DNA of 64,000 nt from contig OX465286.1 of NCBI GenBank assembly GCA_949987705.1, forward strand, positions 22,271,676 to 22,335,675. The letters are read 5' to 3'. The DNA comes from Thereva unica (lineage: Eukaryota > Arthropoda > Insecta > Diptera > Therevidae). The translations under genes were made by a program, and so were the position numbers. The notes under the pieces were generated by a model. That model did not search any database and was not told the origin of the DNA. It was given only the letters and a program-made list of their open reading frames with translations. Each line of letters starts with the position of its first letter. Position 1 is the first letter of the stretch. This document shows positions 55,960 through 64,000 of this stretch, piece by piece.

Positions 55960-56699
55960 TTATTATTATTTGGCCATCTAGCCGCCAGGAATCTCTTAGA
56001 TCGACAATGAGAAGTCTTGCTTGTACTCTTGTCAAGAGAAGACAGACTTTGCGCTTAGACTAGAGCTCGTGTGAAAAACATCATCGAGCCGAATATTGCG
56101 AAGTGCGACATTTTCTTTTCCAGAAGACGCCGGCCAAGACTCAAGAACGCTATGTAAAGGATAATACAGAATAACGGACGTTTAACTCCAACAACTAGAA
56201 ACTTGACAAACAATGAGATTGCTGAATATCTGAAAAATATGGACAATCTCGTTATACAGACGACGAACAAAACCATACCAAGGACAAAGAAAAAGAATAG
56301 TACAGACTATTATTATTTATTTGCGTAATATTTGTACAAAAGAATAACTCTTAAATTAGAACAATAAACAGAGGGAAAAAGACGTCATGAGCTCTTAGGC
56401 TCTTTTTTTATTGCATCCCAAACTTACTTAACTTCGATGGAAGAGTCCGGTTGTCCGGAATGCGTAGAAATTTCGCTTGGCTTCTTTAAATTTAGCCGTG
56501 GTGATATTACGAAGTCGTTTATAAGAGTTTTTAATCAATTATACAAAAAAATAAAAAAATATATGAAGAAATATACCCGACAGTCGCACTTCTCTCAAAT
56601 TCACAAAACTAACAAAGAATGAAATTAAAACAGAAAAGTAAATAAAGAATTGAAAACAAGCTAAGTAGAAAAAATTTATAAAAAACAACAATAACATAA
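55960..56699. other. no clearly recognisable gene
   Basis: Begins with the presumed LINE-1 tail. The minus and plus strands contain short open text without recognisable domains. It may be decayed LINE. Confidence 0.3.
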
Positions 56700-57900
56700 T
56701 CATTATCATACGCTTGCGCTTAGCGACTCCAGCGATTCCACAGACGGACACTCCAACTCAGCAAGATCTCGTACTATTAAAAGGGCATCTTCTTTACTGT
56801 GAGCAACCCGCACAAGGCCATCAGTGGTGATGACACTATGCAACAATCCCATTTTTCGCATAAGGTAGCCCTAATAAGGCATCCTGCCGGCATAACCGGT
56901 TAATAATAGGGTACCAAATTCCCGCTTAGGTGAGGTCTTCATCTAGCGGTCGGTGCACCTTCTTGCTCACCTGGTAGTGGGATTCACTTGTTTCAGGAGG
57001 AATAACGCTCCAACAAGACTGTCTCTCGCTAGCCCTGACGGTTGTGACTCACCCGGCTGTTAAAAAATGGATGCACTCATATAACATCTAGTAGTACAAA
57101 CACGAGGCTCACTGCCTTCTCCTTATGCATCCACCAGACTACCCTTAACCTTTCCTATTCTTTTTCTATTTTCAGGTCAAGCTTACTACTAGACATTGCA
57201 CCATGAGTTGAACGACATAACAGTGGTACAAAGGGTGATTCCTGTGCTTGACCATGCCACATAAAAAAAATCCTCAGTGCAGCGCTCAGCAATTTGTTGT
57301 TGTGCGGTGAGAGGCTTTCGTTCATATACACCGGAGGAGTCAGCGGAGTCAAGGTTGTTGGAGCAAACTTAAATTTTTTGTTACGTCGTGTATCAGTCTT
57401 GAAGGCGTTTGCTTCACGGAGGCCTGAAAATTTGACGACAATTGGGGTATCGCCGGTCTGTTTACCCCGTTTGAGCCGAAACGCATCGACATATGGAGAA
57501 AGTTAGTGTTTCACATCAGCTGATATGCATTTAACAATGCTCAGTGAATCCTCCTCTGCCTTCCTTGGGATCCCTCTGATGCTGACGTCACTCAGCCTCT
57601 GAAATTGTATCGCATCATCAGCTAGACTGGGCTTCAGGGACGCGAACTGGCTAGCTGTTGGTGCTGTTGACGTCAAAATTAAAATCCGTTAAACGGTTTT
57701 TTAATTTTAGAGACTTTAGTCTCAAGAGTCTGCATAGCGTTGTTTACTTCTGTCAGCTGACTTGAGTTTGAGTCAGTGATGCTGCTCAGCCCGTCCGTTA
57801 GACGGCGCTCCATAGAGTACAGTCTGTCCGTGACAGTTTTGAAGGTGGTGAAACGTTCCAGAAACTGAACCTCAGACTTTTTAATTGTTTTACCAGGTCA
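56700..57900 (-). pseudogene. LINE-B-type ORF1, minus copy, interrupted
   Basis: On the minus strand, text from about 57890 (LTDGLSSITDSNSSQLTEVN, coiled-coil) continues through VDAFRLKRGKQTGDTPIVVK and VYMNESLSPHNNKLLSAAL (ending about 57271) and, after an insert, resumes as MRKMGLLHSVITTDGLVRVA and LIVRDLAELECPSVESLE (about 56860-56720). It matches LINE-B ORF1 block by block. Several stops are present. Confidence 0.75.
56870..57270 (+). mobile_element. Family-A-tailed element nested in the LINE-B ORF1 copy
   Basis: The last 100-130 bases (about 57140-57270: CTTAACCTTTCCTATTC, CTAGACATTGCACCATG, A-run at 57263-57270) equal the family-A LINE 3' end. The first 240 bases do not look like the family-A ORF2 C-terminus seen at 1.2 and 14.9 kb. 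It is either a rearranged LINE or a SINE-like element using the LINE tail. Flanking ORF1 text joins across it. Confidence 0.6.
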
Positions 57901-58900
57901 AATGCTTTTAAAAGATCTTCGAAGGAGTTACATCTGCCGGTGCTTTCTGAAGTTGTTCTGACTGTTACAGAAACGCTACAAACGACGCACTACTAAAACA
58001 GAAAAGTCGAATACTAACAAGACTGAAAGCCCTACACCGTCAGTTTCGAGATAGACGAAGTTCGGAGATTGTAGCTCTTAATTCGGTTATGAAAAATCTC
58101 CAACAACTTTTAAGGCAACAGTTTTCACAGTCTGTGAATCTGTACAGAAAGATTCGTGCTATTCAAACTAATAGCGCGAGCATGTTCCCACAGATAAATA
58201 AAATTTTTAGGAGTAAAACACATAACTCCAACTAACCAGGTACTGCTGAGGTCTTTGAACATAGATCCGGAAGAAACCAGACATGTCGACGGTAATTATT
58301 GCAGGACGATCAGGAGAAGGTTTATTCGGTGAATACTCCATTCGATACAGTATGGATCGAAGGTCGTCTATACAAACTGGTCAGACTCGGCGTGACTGGA
58401 CCCCAGCTATACATGACTTACAATATGATTTCAAAGAAGAAGTTGGCTGTCAAAAGTGGCAACTTCACATCAAGTAGGGTCTTTGACATTAAAAATGGTC
58501 TGCAACAGGGTGCAGCAAACTCACTGCTCTTATTTAATGTCTTTACAAGTGACTTAATAAGTTCACTCCGCTTCGCCCTAGCATATGCGGATGATCTGAT
58601 CGTGTAGGACGGGGCCGAAGATTGGAAATTTCGGACAATGCTGGGCAAGCAATAGAAAATAAATTGGAAGTGAAGTACCTTGGGCTTTGGATGGACCAAT
58701 ACCTATAATTCAATAGAAATGTAAGTGCAGCTCTTGCCAAGGCAAACAAGGCGTTTCATATGACCAAAATAATTGTTGACAGCAGAAACCTAAGCCCACG
58801 GGTCGAGATGATCTGCTATGAAGCCATGGTCAGACTTATGGTTGTTCTGTATGGATTCTTCCTTCTGGCTTTTGAAAGACAATGCTTAAGGGCATAGGCG
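57901..58900 (+). pseudogene. LINE reverse transcriptase fragments (another family)
   Basis: At 58010-58220 the text LKALHRQFRDRRSSEIVALN, then YRKIRAIQTNSASMFPQINK, is linker between endonuclease and RT. At 58299-58607 comes FDTVWIEGRLYKLVRLG, NGLQQGAANSLLLFNVFTSD and LAYADDLIV (RT palm with YADD). Text to about 58900 (VKYLGLWMDQ, LSPRVEMICYEAMVRLM) is the thumb/C-terminal start. Stops and shifts occur between blocks. The wording differs from LINE-1, LINE-A and LINE-B, so it is a further family. Confidence 0.7.
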
Positions 58901-59094
58901 TAACTAAAGAATTATTGTAGGGGGAGGGGGGAGGGTAGGTGCTTTTTGTGCGAATAGCAAAGTACGACTATAAGAAGAAAGTTCCGTAAATTGGTCAATG
59001 AAACACAAAATATGTATTATTCATCCAAATTTTTTTTATCGCCTTCAATTTATTTTATCGCCTGCACTTACGCCTTACTTATTTTTTAGAATGG

Positions 59095-59530
59095 ACTTCT
59101 ATCGACTATCGACTGAAAACAGGTGCCTCGAAGTGATAATTTGAGTTTTGGAAAAAGAAAAAGTCGGCCGGAACCATATCAGTGAATACGGTGACTGTTC
59201 AATAAGATCTGTGGAGTTTTGGGCCGTTCACAATGATAGTCTTATGAGATGGTGCGTTATCGTGGTAAAAAATCCACGAGGTTTCTATCCACAAAACTGG
59301 TATTTTTCCAGGAATTTGCTCTCTCACACTAAGTATAACGAGCAGATAATATTTTTGATTTACTCTCTCACCTTCTGACAAGAATTCCGAGTGCACAATA
59401 CCGAAAAAAAAATCTGTCAACATAATATTCAGTTTTGATCGACTTCAACGTGATTTTTTTCTGTTTCGGCTCAATCTCGTCACCACTTACAATAAACGCG
59501 GGGTCAGAATTGACGCATTCTAACGCGTCT
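59095..59530 (-). pseudogene. mariner transposase fragment
   Basis: Minus-strand text DPAFIVSGDEIEPKQKKITL carries the first DDE-D region (functional TGDET reads SGDEI here). Then FFFGIVHSEFLSEGERVNQK and WIETSWIFYHDNAPSHKTII carry the second catalytic aspartate in HDNAPSH. A shifted frame gives the SPDxxxxDFFLFPKLK-like end (near 59150). A stretch around the third position is damaged and frames are broken. No inverted ends could be found. Confidence 0.8.
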
Positions 59531-59536
59531 CCGCGA

Positions 59537-59698
59537 TTAAAGGCCCCCATACACGGTCAAATTGGCTGTACAACCAGATTTTCATCAAACCTATAAGGGC
59601 AATGTATTTTGATCGGCCGACCGGCCCACAATCGATAGTTTTGGTTGTACAACCGCACTTCGCTGTACAACCAATTGGACCGTGTATGGGGGCCTTAA
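59537..59698. mobile_element. MITE with TTAA flanks, piggyBac-like
   Basis: TTAA at 59537-59540 precedes AGGCCCCCATACACGGTC. GACCGTGTATGGGGGCC precedes TTAA at 59695-59698. Inverted ends of about 17-25 bp and TTAA duplications are the piggyBac hallmark. The element is 162 bp including flanks, with no gene. The interior also repeats GTTGTACAACC. Confidence 0.6.
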
Positions 59699-60190
59699 GT
59701 ATTTGCAGAAAATTCACTGGCACTAGTCGAGCGGCAACCACTGACCATATAAGGTTAATGCGTGAAAAGCTAACAGCTATATGCACAAATGACGATGCCA
59801 AGCTATCAAAGAGGTAATGGATCATTTTTATACATGTTCGCACACAACTATCTTAAAGATTTAAACATTTTATATGGAGTTAAACTTGAAGGCGAGAATC
59901 TGGCTGTGTCTCGCCGAGTTCAAAATGTGTACGTTGAGTTGTGCTCAGCAGTGATGTTCATATATGCACGCACACAACTAAGTGAGAATTTTGTATGGAG
60001 ATGAAAGACTTGTTATTTCTAGATTTTGCTACTGACATGTAATAATGGACTGCTCATCTGAAATATTTCAACACAAATTCATGGATCCAAAAAGGATAGT
60101 CCTCTCGCTCATCCATAAGCCCCTTTTGTTGCCGATCTCAAATTTTGTTAAATTTCGTGTTATGAGCTCAGGGCACAAATAATGTCATAT
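59699..60190. other. Repeat-derived spacer
   Basis: Part of it (GTTGTGCTCAGCAGTGATGT at about 59935-59960, GATGAAAGACTTGTTA at about 60001-60017) is shared with the inverted-repeat element at 62529-62933. No gene. Confidence 0.45.
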
Positions 60191-60199
60191 TTACAAAAA

Positions 60200-61203
60200 A
60201 TAAATCTTCTTCTTCTTCTTTGTGCCCCTTTAATCCCTCATGGGACATAGGGCGGAAACAGTTGCCCTCCAGCGGACTCTGTTTTGCGCGACAGCTCTCA
60301 GCTCTGACCAGGATCTCCCAGTTGTTGCGGCCTCTGCTAGTAGGGTCCTCCTCCACGTTGTTCTAGGTCTTCCAACTCGACGGGATCCTTGCGGGTTCCA
60401 GTCAAGGGCCTGTTTGGCTAGGTTTTCGTTATCGCGTCGCAAGGTGTGGCCAACCCAATTCCATTTCCTCCGCCTGATTTGGTCGTCTATCCTTTCTTGG
60501 CCGGCACGGCGCCATAGCTCTTCATTTGAAATTCTATCTGGCCAGCGGATTTTTAGGATACGACGCAGGCATCTGTTGATGAAGACTTGTAGGCGCCCTG
60601 TGATGAATTGGGTGACTTTCCATGTTTCGCAACCGTACAAAAGAACTGCCTTAACGTTGGAGTTGAACAGCCGCAATTTGGTGTTGAGATCTCCGTTGAT
60701 CTCCATATGCGGAACAGGCATGCATATGCGCCTCGTGCTTTATTTATTCTGGAACTGACGTCTTCTTCTGTACCGCCATTTTCGGTAATAATGCTACCGA
60801 GGTAGCAGAATTTATCTACCAGTTCCACGTCACGGTTATTCAGCGCAGTTCGTTCAAGTGTGTTTGCATTTATCCGCATTTCTTTGGTTTTGTTCGGATT
60901 CAGCCTTAAGCCTGCTAGACTACTTTCTGTTGCCAAATTGTTTAACATGTTTTTTAGCTCCTGATGTCTGTGGGCCAGCAAACAGATATCATCCGCGTAG
61001 TCGAGGTCCTTAAGGCGGTCTAGCAAACCCCATTGTATGCCGCCTGTTCTATTATCTAGAGCGTCGACAAGGATGTCATTTATTACTATAAGAAATAGTA
61101 ATGGCGAAAGTAGGCATCCTTGTCCTAGTGATTTTTTATTTCTTTCTCTCTCCGGAATTCGCTGAGACGAGATTAGAAAACTACAGGAAATCCATTTTGT
61201 CAC
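60200..61203 (-). mobile_element. RTE-type LINE, 5'-truncated (second family)
   Basis: Read on the minus strand: LGQGCLLSPLLFLIVINDIL, LKDLDYADDICLLAHRHQEL (catalytic YADD near 60990), GLRLNPNKTKEMRIN and LVDKFCYLGSIITENGGTEE (61130-60760); then, after a frame change, NSNVKAVLLYGCETWKVTQ, RISNEELWRRAGQERIDDQI and KQALDWNPQGSRRVGRPRTT to about 60230. A (GAA)n-type tail lies at 60200-60217. The C-terminal wording differs from the pair at 35-37.5 kb, so it is a separate family. It is inactive because of truncation and one or more shifts. Confidence 0.85.
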
Positions 61204-62528
61204 AAAAAATATACTGGCACCTTTCGCTTAATTAGCTGATTATCAATATTGAAAATCTGTCCTGCTTAAGGGTGTGCATAAGCTTGTATCGAACCCCCGA
61301 AACGGGCTTGTCGAATGCATGCTAGTTTTAGAAGATTAGCTTAGTACTTAGATAGGGTTTAGTTCTAGTTTTTACTTGGTAATGAATCTATGTAGATTTA
61401 AGTCTAGATTAGTGGTGCTAGCTTCCATGAGCTTTTGTTTTTTCTTGCAGTTCAAGCCCGTGGAAGCCCGTCGGCTGGGCGAGGGTCACCCTAGAGAAAT
61501 TAACCTCTGCTGCACCCGCCCAGATAGGTTTCCCAGAGATAAGTTAGTTAGTAGAATAGACTAAGTTAGCTTAAGTTTTATACAAAATAATTACATATAG
61601 TACCTAAGTTTTTTTTTTATTTTTCTTAGGATTAGAAATAATATATAATATAAAAATAAAAAAAAAATACATAAGTTTTAGCCGAAAGGCACAAGTTAAA
61701 TTAAGATATAGATTAATTTAGAGATTAGAATAGGGTAGAATAATTAACTTTAAGCGTATATTTAAATTTATATTATGATAATTGTTAAGCTACAACAAAT
61801 GCTTTTTAAAAACTTAAAATAAACTCGACAATGAGAATACCAATTTAAGAACGAAGTGGCATCTGTCAAGGCACTGGATAACGAAAAGTGACATATGTAT
61901 GTCACGTCACTCGGCAAAGATAATTAGGCTAAATAGCATTTTTATTTTTGTTATCGCAATCTAGTAACTGCATACTAATAAGTTATTTGTTTTAGACTAC
62001 TGCGATTTTTAATTTTATAAATAATTTTATAAATTTTTACCATTTTTTCTCAATGTAGTTAACAGAGTCAACAATCCCGTTCGCGCATTGAATCAGCAGT
62101 TTTCTTTATGAACATCGACGCGACAGCATATAATTACCGCATAAAGCACTTATATCGGAATTTTGTGTTTCCTTTAATCTCCCTAGTAATGGTCAATTAT
62201 CAGCCCAATAGGGTGAATAGCATGTAGCATTTTAAAAAATGCACTTGCCACAACTATTCCGGATTGATGGAAGTGCGATCATAACAAGCACCCACAGCTT
62301 CCAATGCACAATGGATAACGAGTTATAGAGATGACCACAAGTAAGAACTTGGTCGTTGCAAGTACTAAATTTGCTCGTAAAAATATCCATAAAACCACTT
62401 GGGTATCTCCTCGCCATCTTTCGGACCTGATGACGATACGGACGTACTGAGACGCCAACATCGACTCGGATGACTATCTTGTGGGTATGATGCTCCGAGA
62501 GCGCATTGCAAACAACCAAAGTCTAGTA
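61204..62528. other. AT-rich region, no recognisable gene
   Basis: Contains AT-rich runs (61600-61830). A 62-codon open frame at 61376-61564 has no recognisable motif. Nothing else was seen. Confidence 0.4.
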
Positions 62529-62933
62529 ATAACAAGTCTTTCATCTTCATACAAAATTTCCCCCCCCGTTTGTTGTGTGCGTGCATGTATGTATGAACAT
62601 CACTGCTGAGCAAAACTCAACGCATACTTCGTGAGCTCGGCGAGACAAAGCCAGATTCTCTCTCTTGGATCAAGTATGAAGAACAGCAAAGGAAAGACAG
62701 TTGAATCAGCTGTTTTCTTTCATAAATCAAAACAAACGAGCAAATATGCACCAACACATTCCTAGTTTACCCCTATAAAAACTCATAAAAGTTTCCGCTG
62801 TTTAGTTGTGTGCAAACGCGTATAAAAATGTTGCATTCTCTCTCTGATAGCCTGACATGGACAATTGAAGAACTTGTGCATATAGCTGCTCGCCTTTCAC
62901 TCATTAACCATATGAAGATGAAAGACTTGTTAA
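62529..62933. mobile_element. Inverted-repeat element, about 405 bp
   Basis: TAACAAGTCTTTCATCTTCA at the left is mirrored by TGAAGATGAAAGACTTGTTA at the right. Inner text GTTGTGTGCGTGCATG against the right half (GTTGTGTGCAAACGCG) suggests a composite. Part of it recurs at about 59816-60020. No gene is present and the class is unknown. Confidence 0.55.
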
Positions 62934-62969
62934 TTTATAGACTTTGACCCAGCAATGCAGCAGTCTCAG

Positions 62970-63610
62970 GGAACACAGGCACGGGAAGAGAAATACAAAA
63001 AGTAAAGAAAAAAAGAGAATTCATAGACAAAAAAGGAAGGAAAAATCTCGTTTGTGAACTAGGACAGTACAGAGAGCGACAGCCGTTCTACCAAAGCGTT
63101 CGTGGTATGAGGCAATTATTCACACCACGTTTCTCATACTACAAGGATAAAGAGTGGAATCTGATCATGCATCTTGGAGCGATGGAAAGAACACTTTCAT
63201 GAATTATTAAATGGCGAGCTCACTGAGGATATGGAGGCTATGGTAAAATGTCTAGAGTTTCAAAACCGCCCATGACAGCATAGCCAGAGTAGAAGTCCAC
63301 AAAGCCCAGAGAAGATTCGACACCCCCAATAAGCTGACACGATTATGTAGACCAAACTGACAAGCCAAATAAAGGTATCCCGAAGACTGTCCATATAAGG
63401 ATTTAGGAACGTCTATAATGGATTCCGAAAAGGGTATGGTCTTAGGTGCCTCTTTTTCAACCTGGCATTAGAGGAAGCACTCCAAGATTCGAGTGTGACA
63501 CCAAGGGGCACAATGCTCTAAAAGTCCATCCAATTAGTTTCTTATGCAGACGACATCCGCGAGAAGATAGGTCGGGTGCGAGAGCAAAGAAGACCCAACC
63601 TCGGCTGGAA
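62970..63610 (+). pseudogene. RTE-type LINE fragment (linker and RT)
   Basis: Linker text REFIDKKGRKNLVCELGQYR, FYQSVRGMRQLFTPR and YYKDKEWNLI (63010-63165) is followed, in shifted frames, by HFHELLNGELTEDMEAMVKC (about 63195-63255), NKLTRLCRP, GFRKGYGLRCLFFNLALEEA and IQLVSYADDI (63415-63565) with the catalytic YADD. It resembles the minus-strand scrap at 22-441 in wording. Truncated at both ends. Confidence 0.7.
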
Positions 63611-63659
63611 GGATGTCGTAGACCACATTACGCTCAGAGGAGGAGATTCTGCACGACTG

Positions 63660-63812
63660 CTGAATTTACATATCCGACGTTTTTCTGTTGCGCCGCTCTT
63701 TTTTAAGACTTCAGTTAATCAGAAACAGCTTGATGTCGCAGAAATTGTGTTTCTGATTGGTTGAAATCTTAAAAAGAGCGACGCGACAGGAAAACGTCGG
63801 ATATGTAAATGC
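63660..63812. repeat. Short foldback unit of about 150 bp
   Basis: TTTACATATCCGACGTTTTT and following text at 63664-63725 are mirrored by AAAACGTCGGATATGTAAA at 63790-63810. The arms are about 60 bp around a loop of about 20 bp. It interrupts the LINE fragment. Confidence 0.7.
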
Positions 63813-64000
63813 GCCTTAAGTCTTTGAAGCCTAGATTGGCGATGTAGACCCTCCAGTTCATTCGAGACTGTGGCTAGGACGTGCTGCACGGACTCGACCT
63901 AGGCTTACAATTTTACAAGTTGATTATCAAACATGCTGCACACCCCGTCAATTTTTGCCGAAAGGCCGGACTCGAGCTGTTTAAGCCTATCATCAAAAGC
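63813..64000 (-). other. Possible LINE ORF1 coiled-coil scrap
   Basis: The minus strand from the window edge reads FDDRLKQLESGLSAKIDGVC and FDNQLVKL before a stop, coiled-coil-like wording such as precedes the RRM in LINE ORF1. Too short to be sure. Confidence 0.3.

Noticed and set aside
61376..61564. 62-codon frame with RLGEGHPREINL as a small secreted protein
   Set aside because: Although the start is somewhat hydrophobic, there is no repeat, domain or context support and the length is expected by chance.

Overview
The window is eukaryotic and almost certainly from an arthropod, most likely an insect. It is AT-rich, full of (TA)n microsatellites, and made of BEL/Pao LTR retrotransposons, Jockey/CR1-type and RTE-type LINEs, a pogo-like DNA transposon, a mariner remnant, a Helitron and several short inverted-repeat elements. 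I found no convincing host protein gene, tRNA or rRNA gene in 64 kb. Everything recognisable is a mobile element, at every stage from apparently intact to heavily decayed, and the elements are often nested. The species cannot be named from the sequence.

Layout. 0-8.5 kb: an RTE reverse-transcriptase scrap, a LINE 3' end (family A) and a decayed BEL/Pao element. The BEL/Pao element is split by an insert that itself carries an 898-bp non-autonomous element with CACAGTG-starting inverted ends and a 5-bp CAGCG duplication, like Transib. 11.2-17.2 kb: a decayed LINE (LINE-1) whose first ORF carries a PHD-type zinc finger, interrupted by an antisense family-A LINE copy. 17.2-26.3 kb: AT-rich non-coding DNA with five or six TA microsatellites. 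Inside them sit a complete-looking pogo/Tigger-like transposon (22.09-24.54 kb, transposase with one predicted 62-nt intron), two copies of a foldback element and a CCCAGTAGG-ended short element. 26.3-27.4 kb: more of the same short elements and a LINE tail.

27.7-33.9 kb: a complete BEL/Pao retrotransposon (BEL-1, minus strand) with 348-bp LTRs that I read as identical, TGAAC target duplication, tRNA-Phe-type primer site and one open 1789-codon polyprotein. It appears to lie inside the LTR of an older BEL/Pao element, whose gag start follows at 34.2 kb. 35.2-37.5 kb: two RTE-type LINE copies head to head. 37.5-49.2 kb: a Jockey/CR1-type LINE (LINE-B) carrying a second nearly intact BEL/Pao element (BEL-2, 37.67-44.79 kb, tRNA-Tyr-type primer site, gag and pol in different frames) in its 5' leader.

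49.2-52.5 kb: a decayed BEL/Pao pol fragment and LINE 3' ends, one split by a short MITE. 52.5-56.0 kb: a Helitron remnant carrying the N-terminal part of its Rep-helicase and an internal hairpin of about 175-bp arms. 56-64 kb: LINE-B ORF1 with a nested family-A tail, scraps of three further LINEs, a mariner transposase fragment, a TTAA-flanked MITE and two more inverted-repeat elements.

The two BEL/Pao elements and the pogo element are the only parts that could still be, or recently were, active. The rest is best read as a transposon graveyard in an intergenic or heterochromatin-like region.
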